Shown here piece after piece: positions 53,832-62,299 of a stretch of DNA of 64,000 nucleotides. Every line of letters begins with the position of its first letter. Position 1 is the first letter of the stretch. The notes under the pieces were generated by a model. The model saw only the letters and a program-made list of their open reading frames with translations. It was not told the DNA's origin and did no database searches. The DNA is from Streptomyces uncialis. GTDB lineage: Bacteria > Actinomycetota > Actinomycetes > Streptomycetales > Streptomycetaceae. The stretch covers positions 930,001-994,000 of the forward strand of contig NZ_LFBV01000002.1 of NCBI RefSeq assembly GCF_001905345.1. Direction: 5' to 3'. The position numbers and the translations under genes were made by a program.

Positions 53832-54137
53832 CGGCCACGGGTCGGGCGGAAGTGCCAGGGACAGCTGTCGCCGCCGGAGCGGCGGGAAGGGTGCGATGCG
53901 GCTCCCACGGCGCACCGGCCCACGAGGCCGTTCGTCGGACGCGGGACAGGACGCGGCGTCCCTTGTCAGCGGGGCCCGGAGCACACCCGGTGGGCGGAAC
54001 GGCGGCGGCCGTGCCGCCGGGGCAGCGGTCGGGGTATTCTGCGGGAAGCGTCGCGTGCCGGTGGCAGACCGTGTCAGGCATGGAGGCGTCCGACCGAAGG
54101 AGGCTGGCGTTGAACACGTCGCACCCTTCGTTCTCGC
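53832..54137. other. intergenic region after the RiPP-like operon
   Basis: About 306 bases without a gene I can support. A minus-strand promoter or a terminator could lie here, but no good hairpin was found. GGGCGGAAC-rich stretches precede the hemerythrin gene. Confidence 0.35.
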
Positions 54138-54608
54138 GTGTCTGAGCGCGAGACGACCAGGCTCGTGGCCTGGAGCAAAGAACTCCGTCAGGTGCACCAC
54201 CGGCTGCGGCAAGCGCTGGAAGTGACCCGCGCGTCCCTCACTGACGGCACCACCGGTGAGGCCGCCACCCGTGAACTGCTGTTGTACTGCCGCGGTTTCT
54301 GCGCGGCTCTCGACAGCCATCACAAGGGCGAGGACCGCACCCTGTTCCCGGCCATCGCGGCCGCCCATCCGGAGCTGCGCCCGGTACTGCGTTCGCTGGA
54401 GCAGGACCATTCGATGATCGCCCACCTGCTGGGCGGCCTCCAGGCGGCGGTCGAACGGGCCGCGCCTCCCGAGGAACTCGATCTGCACCTCGAAGGCATC
54501 TCCGCGCTCATGGAGAACCACTTCCGTTACGAGGAACGGCAGTTGCTCACCGTGCTCGAAACCCTTGAGCTGACAGCCGCGCCCGGGGAGGTGCTGGGCC
54601 CGCTGTGA
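54138..54608 (+). CDS. hemerythrin/HHE-domain protein
   Basis: The 156-residue four-helix protein has iron-ligand-type histidines in QVHHRLRQAL, LDSHHKGEDRTLFPAI, LEQDHSMIAHLLGGL and LMENHFRYEERQLL, matching the HHE cation-binding domain that carries a diiron site. Such proteins sense or bind oxygen, nitric oxide or iron. It starts at a GTG, has no linked pathway genes and is separate from the operon upstream. Confidence 0.9.
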   Translation: MSERETTRLVAWSKELRQVHHRLRQALEVTRASLTDGTTGEAATRELLLYCRGFCAALDSHHKGEDRTLFPAIAAAHPELRPVLRSLEQDHSMIAHLLGGLQAAVERAAPPEELDLHLEGISALMENHFRYEERQLLTVLETLELTAAPGEVLGPL

Positions 54609-54867
54609 TCCCGGACCGGACCGGTGGGGGGCGGTGGCCGTGGCGGTCACCGCCCCCACCGGTCGGTCGGCGCCGTCGCGCTCCGCCAAAGGCCGATCAC
54701 TCGCTCCCCGGCCGCTTCCCCGGACGGGAGAGGACGACGGCCCTTGGTACGTTCCCGCTCCCCATGGCCCGGTCGTCCGGGCCGTCCGACCCGACGCCCC
54801 GTCAGCACAGGTTCCCCCGTCCGGCGACGGCTGGGCATGTGCGGCACCTGCGGCCCACGCGGCACGC

Positions 54868-55506
54868 TCACAGCGTTTCCGCGGCGGTCCCCAGTCCGAG
54901 GACGACCAGGACGCCGCCGGTCGCCCTCTCCAGCGCCGTGTTCACCCGGGGCCGGCGCAGCCAGCTCAGCAGACGGGCCGCGAAGACCGCCACCAGGATC
55001 AGCCAGCCGGCCGCGATCACGGCGTCGATGACGCCGAAGATCAGGGTCACGGAGAGCACGGAGGCGCCCTCGGGGAGGAACTGCGGTGCCACGGCGACGA
55101 AGAAGAGGCCGACCTTGGGGTTGAGGAGGCAGCTGAGGAGCCCCTGCCGGAACGCCAGGAAGGTGGTGGGTGCGAGTCCCTCGGGCGGAGCGGCGGTGGT
55201 GTCCGCGCCGTTCGACGCGCTCCGGCGGTGCGCCCACAGGGCCTGCGCGCCCAGCAGGACGAGATAGGCCGCGCCCGCCATCCGTACGACGGCGAACGCG
55301 GCGTCCCAGCGGTGGAGCGCGGCGGCCAGCCCCACGGCGGCGGCGACCGCCCAGACGAGGGAACCGACCGCAGCGCCCAGCGCGGTGGCGATCCCCGGGA
55401 GTCTGCCGCCACGCACGCAGTTGCGCAGCACCAGCAGGGTGTCCGGTCCGGGCACCACCGTCACCAGCAGGGCGAAGAGAGCGAAGCTCGCGAAGGCTGT
55501 GAGCAC
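54868..55506 (-). CDS. LysE-family amino acid exporter
   Basis: The 212-residue membrane protein has five to six helices. It begins ASFALFALLVTVVPGPDTLLVLRN-like with the RhtB/LysE N-terminal signature VPGPDTLLVLRNCVRGG, then a short Gly/Pro/Thr loop. The later helix has FLAFRQGLLSCLLNPKVGLF and ends at a hydrophobic segment with a basic tail. Members expel amino acids or homoserine lactones. Substrate cannot be predicted. It is read from an ATG and stands alone. Confidence 0.9.
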   Translation of the reverse strand: MLTAFASFALFALLVTVVPGPDTLLVLRNCVRGGRLPGIATALGAAVGSLVWAVAAAVGLAAALHRWDAAFAVVRMAGAAYLVLLGAQALWAHRRSASNGADTTAAPPEGLAPTTFLAFRQGLLSCLLNPKVGLFFVAVAPQFLPEGASVLSVTLIFGVIDAVIAAGWLILVAVFAARLLSWLRRPRVNTALERATGGVLVVLGLGTAAETL

Positions 55507-55798
55507 GGAGGCTTCCTGTTCCGACGTCGGCTGCCGAGCGTGCTGTCGAACGCCCGGCGTCGAGGCTATCGGCCTGGTGAGGCCCCGCGCCGCGGAGATC
55601 CGCGAAGCCCCCGGGAACCTCCTCGACTCCCGCCCCGGCGGTCACCCGCCATCCGTGACGCGGGTACGGGATCGGCACATGCCCCGTTGCTTCCCCTTCG
55701 CCCGGGGCCGGGCCCGGAGCGCGAACCGGACTTCGGGCGCAGCGGCGGACGCGGCGGTGCCGACCACTACGGGCCCTGCGGACCAACCGGGCTACCTA

Positions 55799-57328
55799 TC
55801 AGCGCTGTTGGCCGCCACAGGTGCCCTCGACCGTACGTCCGGTACGGAAGAAGGTGATCGCCTTGTCGGCGCAGGGCGACGAGGGCAGGGTCGCGTGCCC
55901 GTCGTCCAGGAGGGTGAGCAGGGCGCCTCCGGTGGCGTCCCTGGCCCGTTCGGCCCAGACGTGAGGAGTGACGTTCTCATAGAGGTGGCCGGAGAGCTGA
56001 AGCGCGCTCTTGCCGTACGCGGGCTTGGCGGCGGGCACCTTGTACGGCCACTTCGCGCACCAGGGGCTGAAGTGCGCACCTCCCGTCAAGGGATCGGCCT
56101 CACGACGGGCCTCGCGGGCCGCCCACAGTTCGCCGAAACCGCGGCTCGCGGCGGCGGTGTTGCAGAGGATCGCGTTGTACTGGAGTGTGTTGAAGCGGCT
56201 GCGCGGATTGCTCAGCCCGAGAGGACGTACCGGCGCCGGTGCGGCGGTTTCCGCCCGGGGCGCCGGTGGCGTGGGGGGCGTGCCGCCGTCGCGCACCGCG
56301 ACCAGGCTCTTCGCCGCGTCGGCCCACTCCTCCTGGGGGCGGTAGACCTGCTCGATCACCCAGTTCCCGTCCAGGCGTACCCCGCCACCGGTGCGCGGCT
56401 TCCGCTCCAGCTCGCTGCGCAGATCACCCAGCCGACTGCGGACGGTGGACTCGTCGGCGCCCAGGTGGTGCTCGGCGTCGCGCTGTGCCAGCCAGGCGAG
56501 GAACGGCGCGGCGCTCCGGTTGCCGGCCGCCTCCGTCTCGCCGTCCATCGTGGGCCAGTGGACCGTCGGGGGCAACACCGAGTCCAGCCACATGCGTTTC
56601 GTGTGACGGTCGAACAGGGAACGGTAGGCCATTCCGATGGCGGTACCGAAGGAGGCGCCGTAGAAGTTGATCTTCTCCGCGCCGAGTGCGGCCCGGAGCC
56701 GGTCGATGTCCCGGGCGGCGTTCTCCGGGGTGATCTGTCGTACGAACTCGGGATCGACGGCCGCACAGCGGTTGTTGAACTCGGCCTGCTGGTCGAAATC
56801 GGCCTTCTTGAACTTCTTCTCCGGCGCCGTCGGTGCCGGTTCCGTCCTCGGATTCTCGCCGCAGTCGACGTGGTCGCTGTATCCGGTGCCCCGGAGGTCC
56901 AACGCGAAGAGATCGTGGTCGGTGTTCAGCGTGGCGAGTCCGCGTCGTGCCATCGACGCCGAGTCGGTGATGTTGGAGAGTCCCGGCCCGCCGAGGTGGG
57001 ACACGATGGGCGCCTCGCGCGACTTCCCCTCCGTGGCCTTGACGCGGCTCACCGCGATCTTGATCTTCCGGCCCTCGGGCTTCGCGTAGTCCACCGGTAC
57101 GGTCAGCTCGGCGCACTCGGTGCGGGTGTCGTTCTCGATCGGCCAGTCCACCGCCGCGGTCGAGCACAGCTGCCACTGGAGTCCAGCCCTGGCGGGATTC
57201 CCAGGGTCCTGCGCAGCGGCGAGGCCGGTGCTCGCCTGCGCCCCGGCGAGCACCATCGCCGAGATGGCGAGGGCGCGACGGCGCGCGACCCTGACGGGGC
57301 CGGGCTGCTCACTGCGGTGATCGGTCAT
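55799..57328 (-). CDS. secreted alpha/beta hydrolase (tripeptidyl aminopeptidase-like)
   Basis: The 509-residue protein starts with a signal peptide (ARRRALAISAMVLAGAQAS; Ala-rich end). The fold has the oxyanion segment HLGGPGLSN, the nucleophile elbow FYGASFGTAIG (Ser), and the late His region near LDDGHATLPSS. The C-terminal cap and TAP-like domain match Streptomyces SlpD/tripeptidyl aminopeptidases, which are secreted exopeptidases. The ATG at 57328 is used rather than a further upstream one that extends into low-complexity sequence. Confidence 0.88.
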   Translation of the reverse strand: MTDHRSEQPGPVRVARRRALAISAMVLAGAQASTGLAAAQDPGNPARAGLQWQLCSTAAVDWPIENDTRTECAELTVPVDYAKPEGRKIKIAVSRVKATEGKSREAPIVSHLGGPGLSNITDSASMARRGLATLNTDHDLFALDLRGTGYSDHVDCGENPRTEPAPTAPEKKFKKADFDQQAEFNNRCAAVDPEFVRQITPENAARDIDRLRAALGAEKINFYGASFGTAIGMAYRSLFDRHTKRMWLDSVLPPTVHWPTMDGETEAAGNRSAAPFLAWLAQRDAEHHLGADESTVRSRLGDLRSELERKPRTGGGVRLDGNWVIEQVYRPQEEWADAAKSLVAVRDGGTPPTPPAPRAETAAPAPVRPLGLSNPRSRFNTLQYNAILCNTAAASRGFGELWAAREARREADPLTGGAHFSPWCAKWPYKVPAAKPAYGKSALQLSGHLYENVTPHVWAERARDATGGALLTLLDDGHATLPSSPCADKAITFFRTGRTVEGTCGGQQR

Positions 57329-57469
57329 CGGTGACAAGAGAGGAAGCCTCCGTGTGAGGGGATGACGGAAAGATCCACGGCGTCCGCGGACACGACCACC
57401 TTGGACAGCACACCCATCCACCACGCACGGATACGGCCGCAGCCGCCCATCCGTTCTGTATCACCAACG

Positions 57470-57491
57470 CAACGGCGCACTCGCGCCGTTG
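57470..57491. promoter_or_regulatory. 9-bp inverted repeat upstream of the hydrolase gene
   Basis: CAACGGCGC (57470-57478) and GCGCCGTTG (57483-57491) form a perfect palindrome with a 4-base loop, 142 bases upstream of the secreted hydrolase. It could be an operator or a terminator of a lost gene; its partner is not known. Confidence 0.4.
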
Positions 57492-57508
57492 AGCGACCGG
57501 TCGCTCAC

Positions 57509-57655
57509 AGGTCCGCGCTCGTACCGGACCTGCGCGAGTGCCGCGGTGGGGCACCCGAGGGCGTCGCGATGTGGTGCACCCGCTTCTTCCCCGACGACCA
57601 GGTCCACCTCAACGACATCCACGACCGGAGCACCCGCGCCGCACGCCAGTTCTGA
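57509..57655 (+). pseudogene. possible gene relic, 48 codons with coding-like base use
   Basis: From 57509 the frame has strongly GC-rich third positions and ends MWCTRFFPDDQVHLNDIHD followed by 10 residues to a TGA at 57653-57655. The upstream half of the same frame is not coding-like. It looks like the last part of a truncated gene, but I do not recognise the family, and a real short gene starting nearby cannot be excluded. Confidence 0.3.
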
Positions 57656-57703
57656 CGGCTGCTGAAGCGCGAACGGGCGGCGGGGTGACGTACGGCGTTC
57701 CGG

Positions 57704-58147
57704 TCAGGGAGCGGGAACCGGACCGCCGGGTCGGAACCGCTCCACCCCGACGATGTGGCGCACCTTGACCGGACGCACGATCACCGCGACCCGCTGCTCC
57801 CCCGGCATGATCCACTCGTACCGTTCGCCCAGGTACTTCCGGGCCAGCCGGTCCATCCGGTCGTGCGCCTCCTCGCCCTCGATGAACCGGGCCACCACGC
57901 CACTGATCTGCACCCGGTCGAAGGGGTCCGCGGCGTCCGCGTGCGAGAGGTAGACGCGGGGGTCGCGGCGCAGGTTCTCCTCCTTCACCCGGCCCACCGA
58001 GGTGTTGAACGTCAGCTCCCCCTCACCCTCCAGATCCACCCACATCGGGCTGACCTGCGGCGCGCCATCGGCGAACACGGTCCCGACGTACCAGATATGA
58101 GAGGCGCGCAGCCGGTCCCGGACAGCTTGGTCGAAGGTCGCAGTCAT
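57704..58147 (-). CDS. PNPOx-fold (F420/FMN-dependent) oxidoreductase
   Basis: The 147-residue protein is a split-barrel pyridoxamine-phosphate-oxidase-like fold: AVRDRLRASHIWYVGTVFA, GAPQVSPMWVDLEG, FNTSVGRVKEENLRRDPRV and DPFDRVQISGVVARF. Members use FMN or F420 to reduce small unsaturated substrates or bind heme/biliverdin. Near-length and motif order match the actinobacterial PPOX-class F420-dependent proteins. Substrate unknown; the gene is alone. Confidence 0.88.
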   Translation of the reverse strand: MTATFDQAVRDRLRASHIWYVGTVFADGAPQVSPMWVDLEGEGELTFNTSVGRVKEENLRRDPRVYLSHADAADPFDRVQISGVVARFIEGEEAHDRMDRLARKYLGERYEWIMPGEQRVAVIVRPVKVRHIVGVERFRPGGPVPAP

Positions 58148-58201
58148 CCGGGGAGGCTACCAACCCTGATCCCGGCCTCCGCACCCTCACGGCCGATCGG
58201 T

Positions 58202-58624
58202 TCAGCCGTGGTAGGGAGCCGCGACGTCGAGGACCCAGGTGACGCCGAAGCGGTCGGTGAGCATGCCGTACAGCGGCGCCCACTGCGCGGGCTCCAGCGG
58301 GCGCACGACGGTCGAGCCCTCGGCCAGCTTGCCCCAGAGGGCGCCGATCTCCTCCGCGTCGTCACCGCGCACGGAGACGAAGAACGGGTTCTCGCCCTGG
58401 CTCCAGGGCAGCTGCGAGGGCACGTCGTAGGCCATGACATGGAAGCCGTTGTCGCCGGTCACCTCGCCCCACATCACCTGGTCCGCCTCGCTCCCGTCCC
58501 GCACCGCGCCCGCGTCCTGGTAGGTGACCACGACGACATGTCCGCCGAAGACGGACCCGTAGAAGTCCAGTGCCTCACGCGCGGCGCCCCGGAAGTTCAG
58601 ATGAGTGGTGGTCCTGAAAGACAT
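58202..58624 (-). CDS. VOC-superfamily (PhnB/glyoxalase-like) protein
   Basis: The 140-residue protein consists of two paired beta-alpha-beta-beta-beta modules. It starts MSFRTTTHLNFRGAAREALD and has YGSVFGGHVVVVTYQDAG, DNGFHVMAYDVPSQL and TDRFGVTWVLDVAAPY. PhnB-like members bind a metal or small carbonyl compound; some confer drug or fosfomycin resistance. It is divergent from the second WYL regulator with an AGGAC-N7-GTCCT palindrome between, so it is probably that regulator's target. Confidence 0.9.
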   Translation of the reverse strand: MSFRTTTHLNFRGAAREALDFYGSVFGGHVVVVTYQDAGAVRDGSEADQVMWGEVTGDNGFHVMAYDVPSQLPWSQGENPFFVSVRGDDAEEIGALWGKLAEGSTVVRPLEPAQWAPLYGMLTDRFGVTWVLDVAAPYHG

Positions 58625-58744
58625 GATCTGCTCCTTGCTCCATGTGACGAGTACGCCGCCCGCCGTTCAAGATCCGGCGCGCGGACGGCCGTGACGAGGG
58701 GCGATGCCTCCCGTTCGGCTCGTATGCCACGATGGCAGGATTAG

Positions 58745-58761
58745 AGGACAGGTCGTGTCCT
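58745..58761. promoter_or_regulatory. candidate WYL-regulator operator, second copy
   Basis: AGGACAGGTCGTGTCCT is an AGGAC-N7-GTCCT palindrome, 30 bases before the WYL regulator start and 120 bases before the divergent VOC gene start. The arms and spacing match the site at 1317-1337. Confidence 0.65.
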
Positions 58762-58790
58762 GTACTACTGAGGAACGGGGCACGGGTGTC

Positions 58791-59807
58791 ATGCACAAAA
58801 CCTCATCGCGGCTGCTCGCACTGCTCTCGCTGCTGCAAACGCACCGTGACTGGTCAGGCGAGGATCTCGCCGAGCGTCTCGACGTCACCTCACGCACCGT
58901 CCGCCGCGACATGGACCGGCTGCGCGAACTCGGCTACCCGATCACCACCGTCAAAGGACCGGCCGGCGGCTACCGCCTGGAGGCCGGCACCGATCTGCCG
59001 CCCCTGCTGTTCGACGACGGCCAGGCCGTCGCCCTGACCGTCGCGCTCCAGACCGCGGCCGTCGGCACCGCCGTCGCCGAGGACGCCGCCCGCGCCCTGG
59101 CCACCCTCCGCCAGGTCATGCCACCCCGTCTGCGCCACCGCATCGACCAGCTGCGCGTCACCGCCGTCCAGCCACCCGCGGCGACCGGCGACACCCCCCA
59201 GGCCACGGCTCAGCTCCTGATGGACCTGAGCCGCGTCATCCACGCCCGCGAGGAACTGCGCTTCGACTACGCCCCGGGTGCGAACGCCTCGGCCGACGAC
59301 CCCCGCCGGGTGGAACCCCACCACCTGGTCGCATGGCGACACCACTGGTACCTCGTGGCCTGGGACCTCCCTCGCGAGGACTGGCGCACCTTCCGCGTCG
59401 ACCGCATCCGGCCCCGCACACCCACCGGCCCCCGCTTCACCCCCCGTGAACTCCCCGGCGGCGATGTCTCCGCCTTCGTCACCGGCCGATTCCGCGGCAA
59501 CGACGGCACCACCACCGACTGGCCCTGCCAAGGCGAAGTCATCCTCCGCCTCCCGGCCGCCGACGTCGTACCCTTCGCCCAGGACGGGATCGTCGAGGAA
59601 CTCGACGCCCACCACTGCCGACTCGTCCTCGGCTCCTGGTCATGGACCGGACTCGCCACCGCCATCGGACGCTTCGACACCGGGATCGAGGTCATCGGCC
59701 CACCCCAACTGGCCACCGCGTTCCGGGAACTCGCCGCCCGCTACGCCCGTGCCGCGCGCATCCCGCAAGCCGACGCGGCCGGTGACGGCCGGGCGGGCGA
59801 GGCATAG
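58791..59807 (+). CDS. WYL-domain transcriptional regulator, copy 2
   Basis: The 338-residue paralogue of the regulator at 279-1295 has the same order: a winged helix with SRTVRRDMDRLRELGYPI, a middle linker, and a WYL domain with HHWYLVAWDLPREDW. The start at 58791 (MHKTSSRLL) is chosen because it aligns with the paralogue; an upstream extension would cover the operator region. It is divergent from the VOC gene. Identical length and shared operator core suggest duplication with possible cross-regulation. Confidence 0.92.
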   Translation: MHKTSSRLLALLSLLQTHRDWSGEDLAERLDVTSRTVRRDMDRLRELGYPITTVKGPAGGYRLEAGTDLPPLLFDDGQAVALTVALQTAAVGTAVAEDAARALATLRQVMPPRLRHRIDQLRVTAVQPPAATGDTPQATAQLLMDLSRVIHAREELRFDYAPGANASADDPRRVEPHHLVAWRHHWYLVAWDLPREDWRTFRVDRIRPRTPTGPRFTPRELPGGDVSAFVTGRFRGNDGTTTDWPCQGEVILRLPAADVVPFAQDGIVEELDAHHCRLVLGSWSWTGLATAIGRFDTGIEVIGPPQLATAFRELAARYARAARIPQADAAGDGRAGEA

Positions 59808-60331
59808 CGCGCGACCGGCGGCGTGCCGGATCCCCTCCGACCGGACGGCCGTCCTCCAGCGGTCGCCACAGCCACCGAGCCACCCCCAACCGGTAGCTGA
59901 CGCGGCCCGGCATGTCCCGGTTCCTCCGGATGCGGCCGGGCCCGGGACATGCATATCTTGTTCTGGAACTATGCGGTCTCCTCGGATGCGGTCTCCTCGG
60001 ATGCGGTTCGAGCAGCCCAGGTGTGGTTCGAGCGGCCCGGCAGACCATCCGCACCATCCCGCGCCCCGTCCTCGCGGGACCTTGTCCGGGCCGCACCCAG
60101 GGCGGCCCTTCAGCCGTGGAACCGCAGGGAAACGCGGGACCGTTTCGCGGCGTCCACAGGTACTTCGAGCGTGACCAGGGCGGCGTGGACAGCGTGGAGG
60201 GCGTGCGGGCCGGGACCGTCCGCCCCTGGGGCCGTGTTCGGGACCGTCCGCCCCATGGGCCATGCGCGCCTGCCCCGTCCAAGAACCCGTACCCACTCCG
60301 ACCGGCGTACCCACGATCACTCTGGAGCGCA
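59808..60331. other. gene-free region before the LodA-like gene
   Basis: No gene can be supported here. It contains two copies of ATGCGGTCTCCTCGG (59971-59985 and 59986-60000) followed by a partial third copy, and a duplicated GTTCGAGC phrase nearby. It should carry the promoter of the following pair. Confidence 0.4.
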
Positions 60332-62299
60332 ATGCCGGACATCGCGTATGTGAAGATCCACCCGGCGATCGGTGTCGCCCGGGTCGGGAACAGCACCAAG
60401 TTCTTCTACGGGCCCGAGAGCCCGGACGAGCCGCCCAGGCCGCCCGGTTTCTCCAAGGACGGCTCCGCCATGATCAAGAGGCAGGCGGCGCGGTTCCGTG
60501 TCTACGGCTACGACAAGGACGGCAACGTCCTCGGAGAGATCGAACACGGGCAGGACAACGCCACCGTCACCTGGACCGTGCGCCTGGCGAACAAGAAGGC
60601 GTCCTGGTACAAGTTCGCGCTGGCGCTGGACATAGAGGACGCCAAGGCGATCCCCGACGGAGACGCGCGGATCGCCCGGCGCAACGCGAGCACGGCGGAG
60701 CGGAGCAAGCTGAAGATCACTCCGCCCGCGCGGTCGATCTCCGGACCCGACCAGTCGGGCAAGGCGTTCGACACGGGGCGGATCAACGGGATCGCGGTGT
60801 ACCTGGGCGAACTGCTGACCGACGCGGCGGGCAGACTCGTGGTGCTCGGCGGCAGAGGGAAGTCCGACTCCTTCACCGTTCCCCGGACCGCGCTGTCGGA
60901 CTTCGGCAACAACGACGGCTGGTACGACGACATCTCCGACGGCCCGGTGACCGCCGAGGTCACGGTAGGCGGCCGGAACCTCACGGCGACGCCGGCCTGG
61001 GTGGTGGTGGCACCGCCGAACTACGCGCCGGACGTCAAGGGCATCGTGACACTCCACGATCTGCTGTACGACCTCTTCGTGCGGACCGGCGACCTGCCCT
61101 TCCCCGCCAAGGTGACGTTCGACGAGCACATCAAACCGGTGCTGCTGCGGTTCACCGGACACCAATGGGTCAACCAGGGCTTCGCCGCGGAGTTCGGATG
61201 GCGCGCCCCGAACGACTTCACCTCCCCGCAGGTCCTCGCCCTGCTCGGCAGCAACAAGCCCCAGTACCAGGACCTGCGGCAGCGCGTCCTCTACCACATG
61301 CGGCAGTACAAGCGGGACGGCATGTCACCGCTGCCCTGGCCGTGGCTCTACGGGGACGCCATGGCCAGCAGACCGAAGTCCGCCCTGCAACACGGGGTGC
61401 TCACCGTCACGCAGGTGAGACTGTTCGAGTCCTGGGTGGAGGGTGACTTCGACACCACGGTCCGGATCCCCCAGCCCGACCTCGACAAGGCGCCCGTCGC
61501 CCTTCAGCCCGGTCTGCTCGACCGGGCGGCGCTGGACTATTGCCTCGCCGACGCCTTCCACCCCGGCTGCGAGGTCACCTGGCCCATCCGTCACCGCACG
61601 CTCTACCAGGAGCCCTTCCGCATCCTGCACCGTACCGACGGCAACGATCCGGACCACGGGACCCACCTCACGTCCACGAAGGCACTGGCCGACAACGGTC
61701 CGCTGCACGCGCAGGGCCCCGGTGACCTCACCCGCTGGATGGGCCTTCCCTGGCAGACCGACACCGCGAGCTGCCGCTCCGGCTACGAGATCGTGGCCAA
61801 CATCGGCGCCCGCTACAGCCCCTATCTGCCGTCGTTCTGGCCCGCCCGGGTACCCAACCAGGTGCTCAAGGAGGAGGACCTGGACGTCGTCAACAACAAG
61901 GGCGCCACCCACGACGACGACCTGCGGGAGAAGGCCTTCGCCCGGCGGGCGGTCTGGCTCCGGTTCCTGAGCCCGGACAAGGCCGAGGGCTGGCAGAACA
62001 TGGTCGACTGGTGGGCCAGGTTCGGCATCGTCGAGACCCACGCCTACACCGTCGAGGACGGGAGGTTCCCCGACCGTATCCTCGCCGAGTCCACGCCCGG
62101 CCTCCCCAAGGTCAACGACCGCCGGAACCTGGTCAACGTCCACGTCCCCGAGGCGGACCCGGCCGTGTCCGACAAGTTCAGGCGCACGGACGTGAACCGG
62201 CAGGCTGTCGACGAGGTCGCCCGGAACACCCGGTTCACACCCGAGGAGATCTCGGCCGGCTACCTCACCAAGATCGACCCCTTCCGGGACAACGGATGA
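60332..62299 (+). CDS. LodA-like cysteine tryptophylquinone oxidase
   Basis: The 655-residue protein starts at an ATG with GGAG upstream. It belongs to the LodA/GoxA family of quinoprotein amino acid oxidases (about 680-730 residues), which oxidatively deaminate lysine or glycine and release H2O2. The expected cross-link residues are visible: Cys413 in HPGCEVTWP and Trp474 in MGLPWQTDTASC, both in the conserved contexts. N-terminal features include DIAYVKIHPAIGVARVGNS. The maturation enzyme follows with an ATGA overlap. Substrate cannot be decided from the sequence; H2O2-based antimicrobial action is known for LodA. Confidence 0.9.
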   Translation: MPDIAYVKIHPAIGVARVGNSTKFFYGPESPDEPPRPPGFSKDGSAMIKRQAARFRVYGYDKDGNVLGEIEHGQDNATVTWTVRLANKKASWYKFALALDIEDAKAIPDGDARIARRNASTAERSKLKITPPARSISGPDQSGKAFDTGRINGIAVYLGELLTDAAGRLVVLGGRGKSDSFTVPRTALSDFGNNDGWYDDISDGPVTAEVTVGGRNLTATPAWVVVAPPNYAPDVKGIVTLHDLLYDLFVRTGDLPFPAKVTFDEHIKPVLLRFTGHQWVNQGFAAEFGWRAPNDFTSPQVLALLGSNKPQYQDLRQRVLYHMRQYKRDGMSPLPWPWLYGDAMASRPKSALQHGVLTVTQVRLFESWVEGDFDTTVRIPQPDLDKAPVALQPGLLDRAALDYCLADAFHPGCEVTWPIRHRTLYQEPFRILHRTDGNDPDHGTHLTSTKALADNGPLHAQGPGDLTRWMGLPWQTDTASCRSGYEIVANIGARYSPYLPSFWPARVPNQVLKEEDLDVVNNKGATHDDDLREKAFARRAVWLRFLSPDKAEGWQNMVDWWARFGIVETHAYTVEDGRFPDRILAESTPGLPKVNDRRNLVNVHVPEADPAVSDKFRRTDVNRQAVDEVARNTRFTPEEISAGYLTKIDPFRDNG

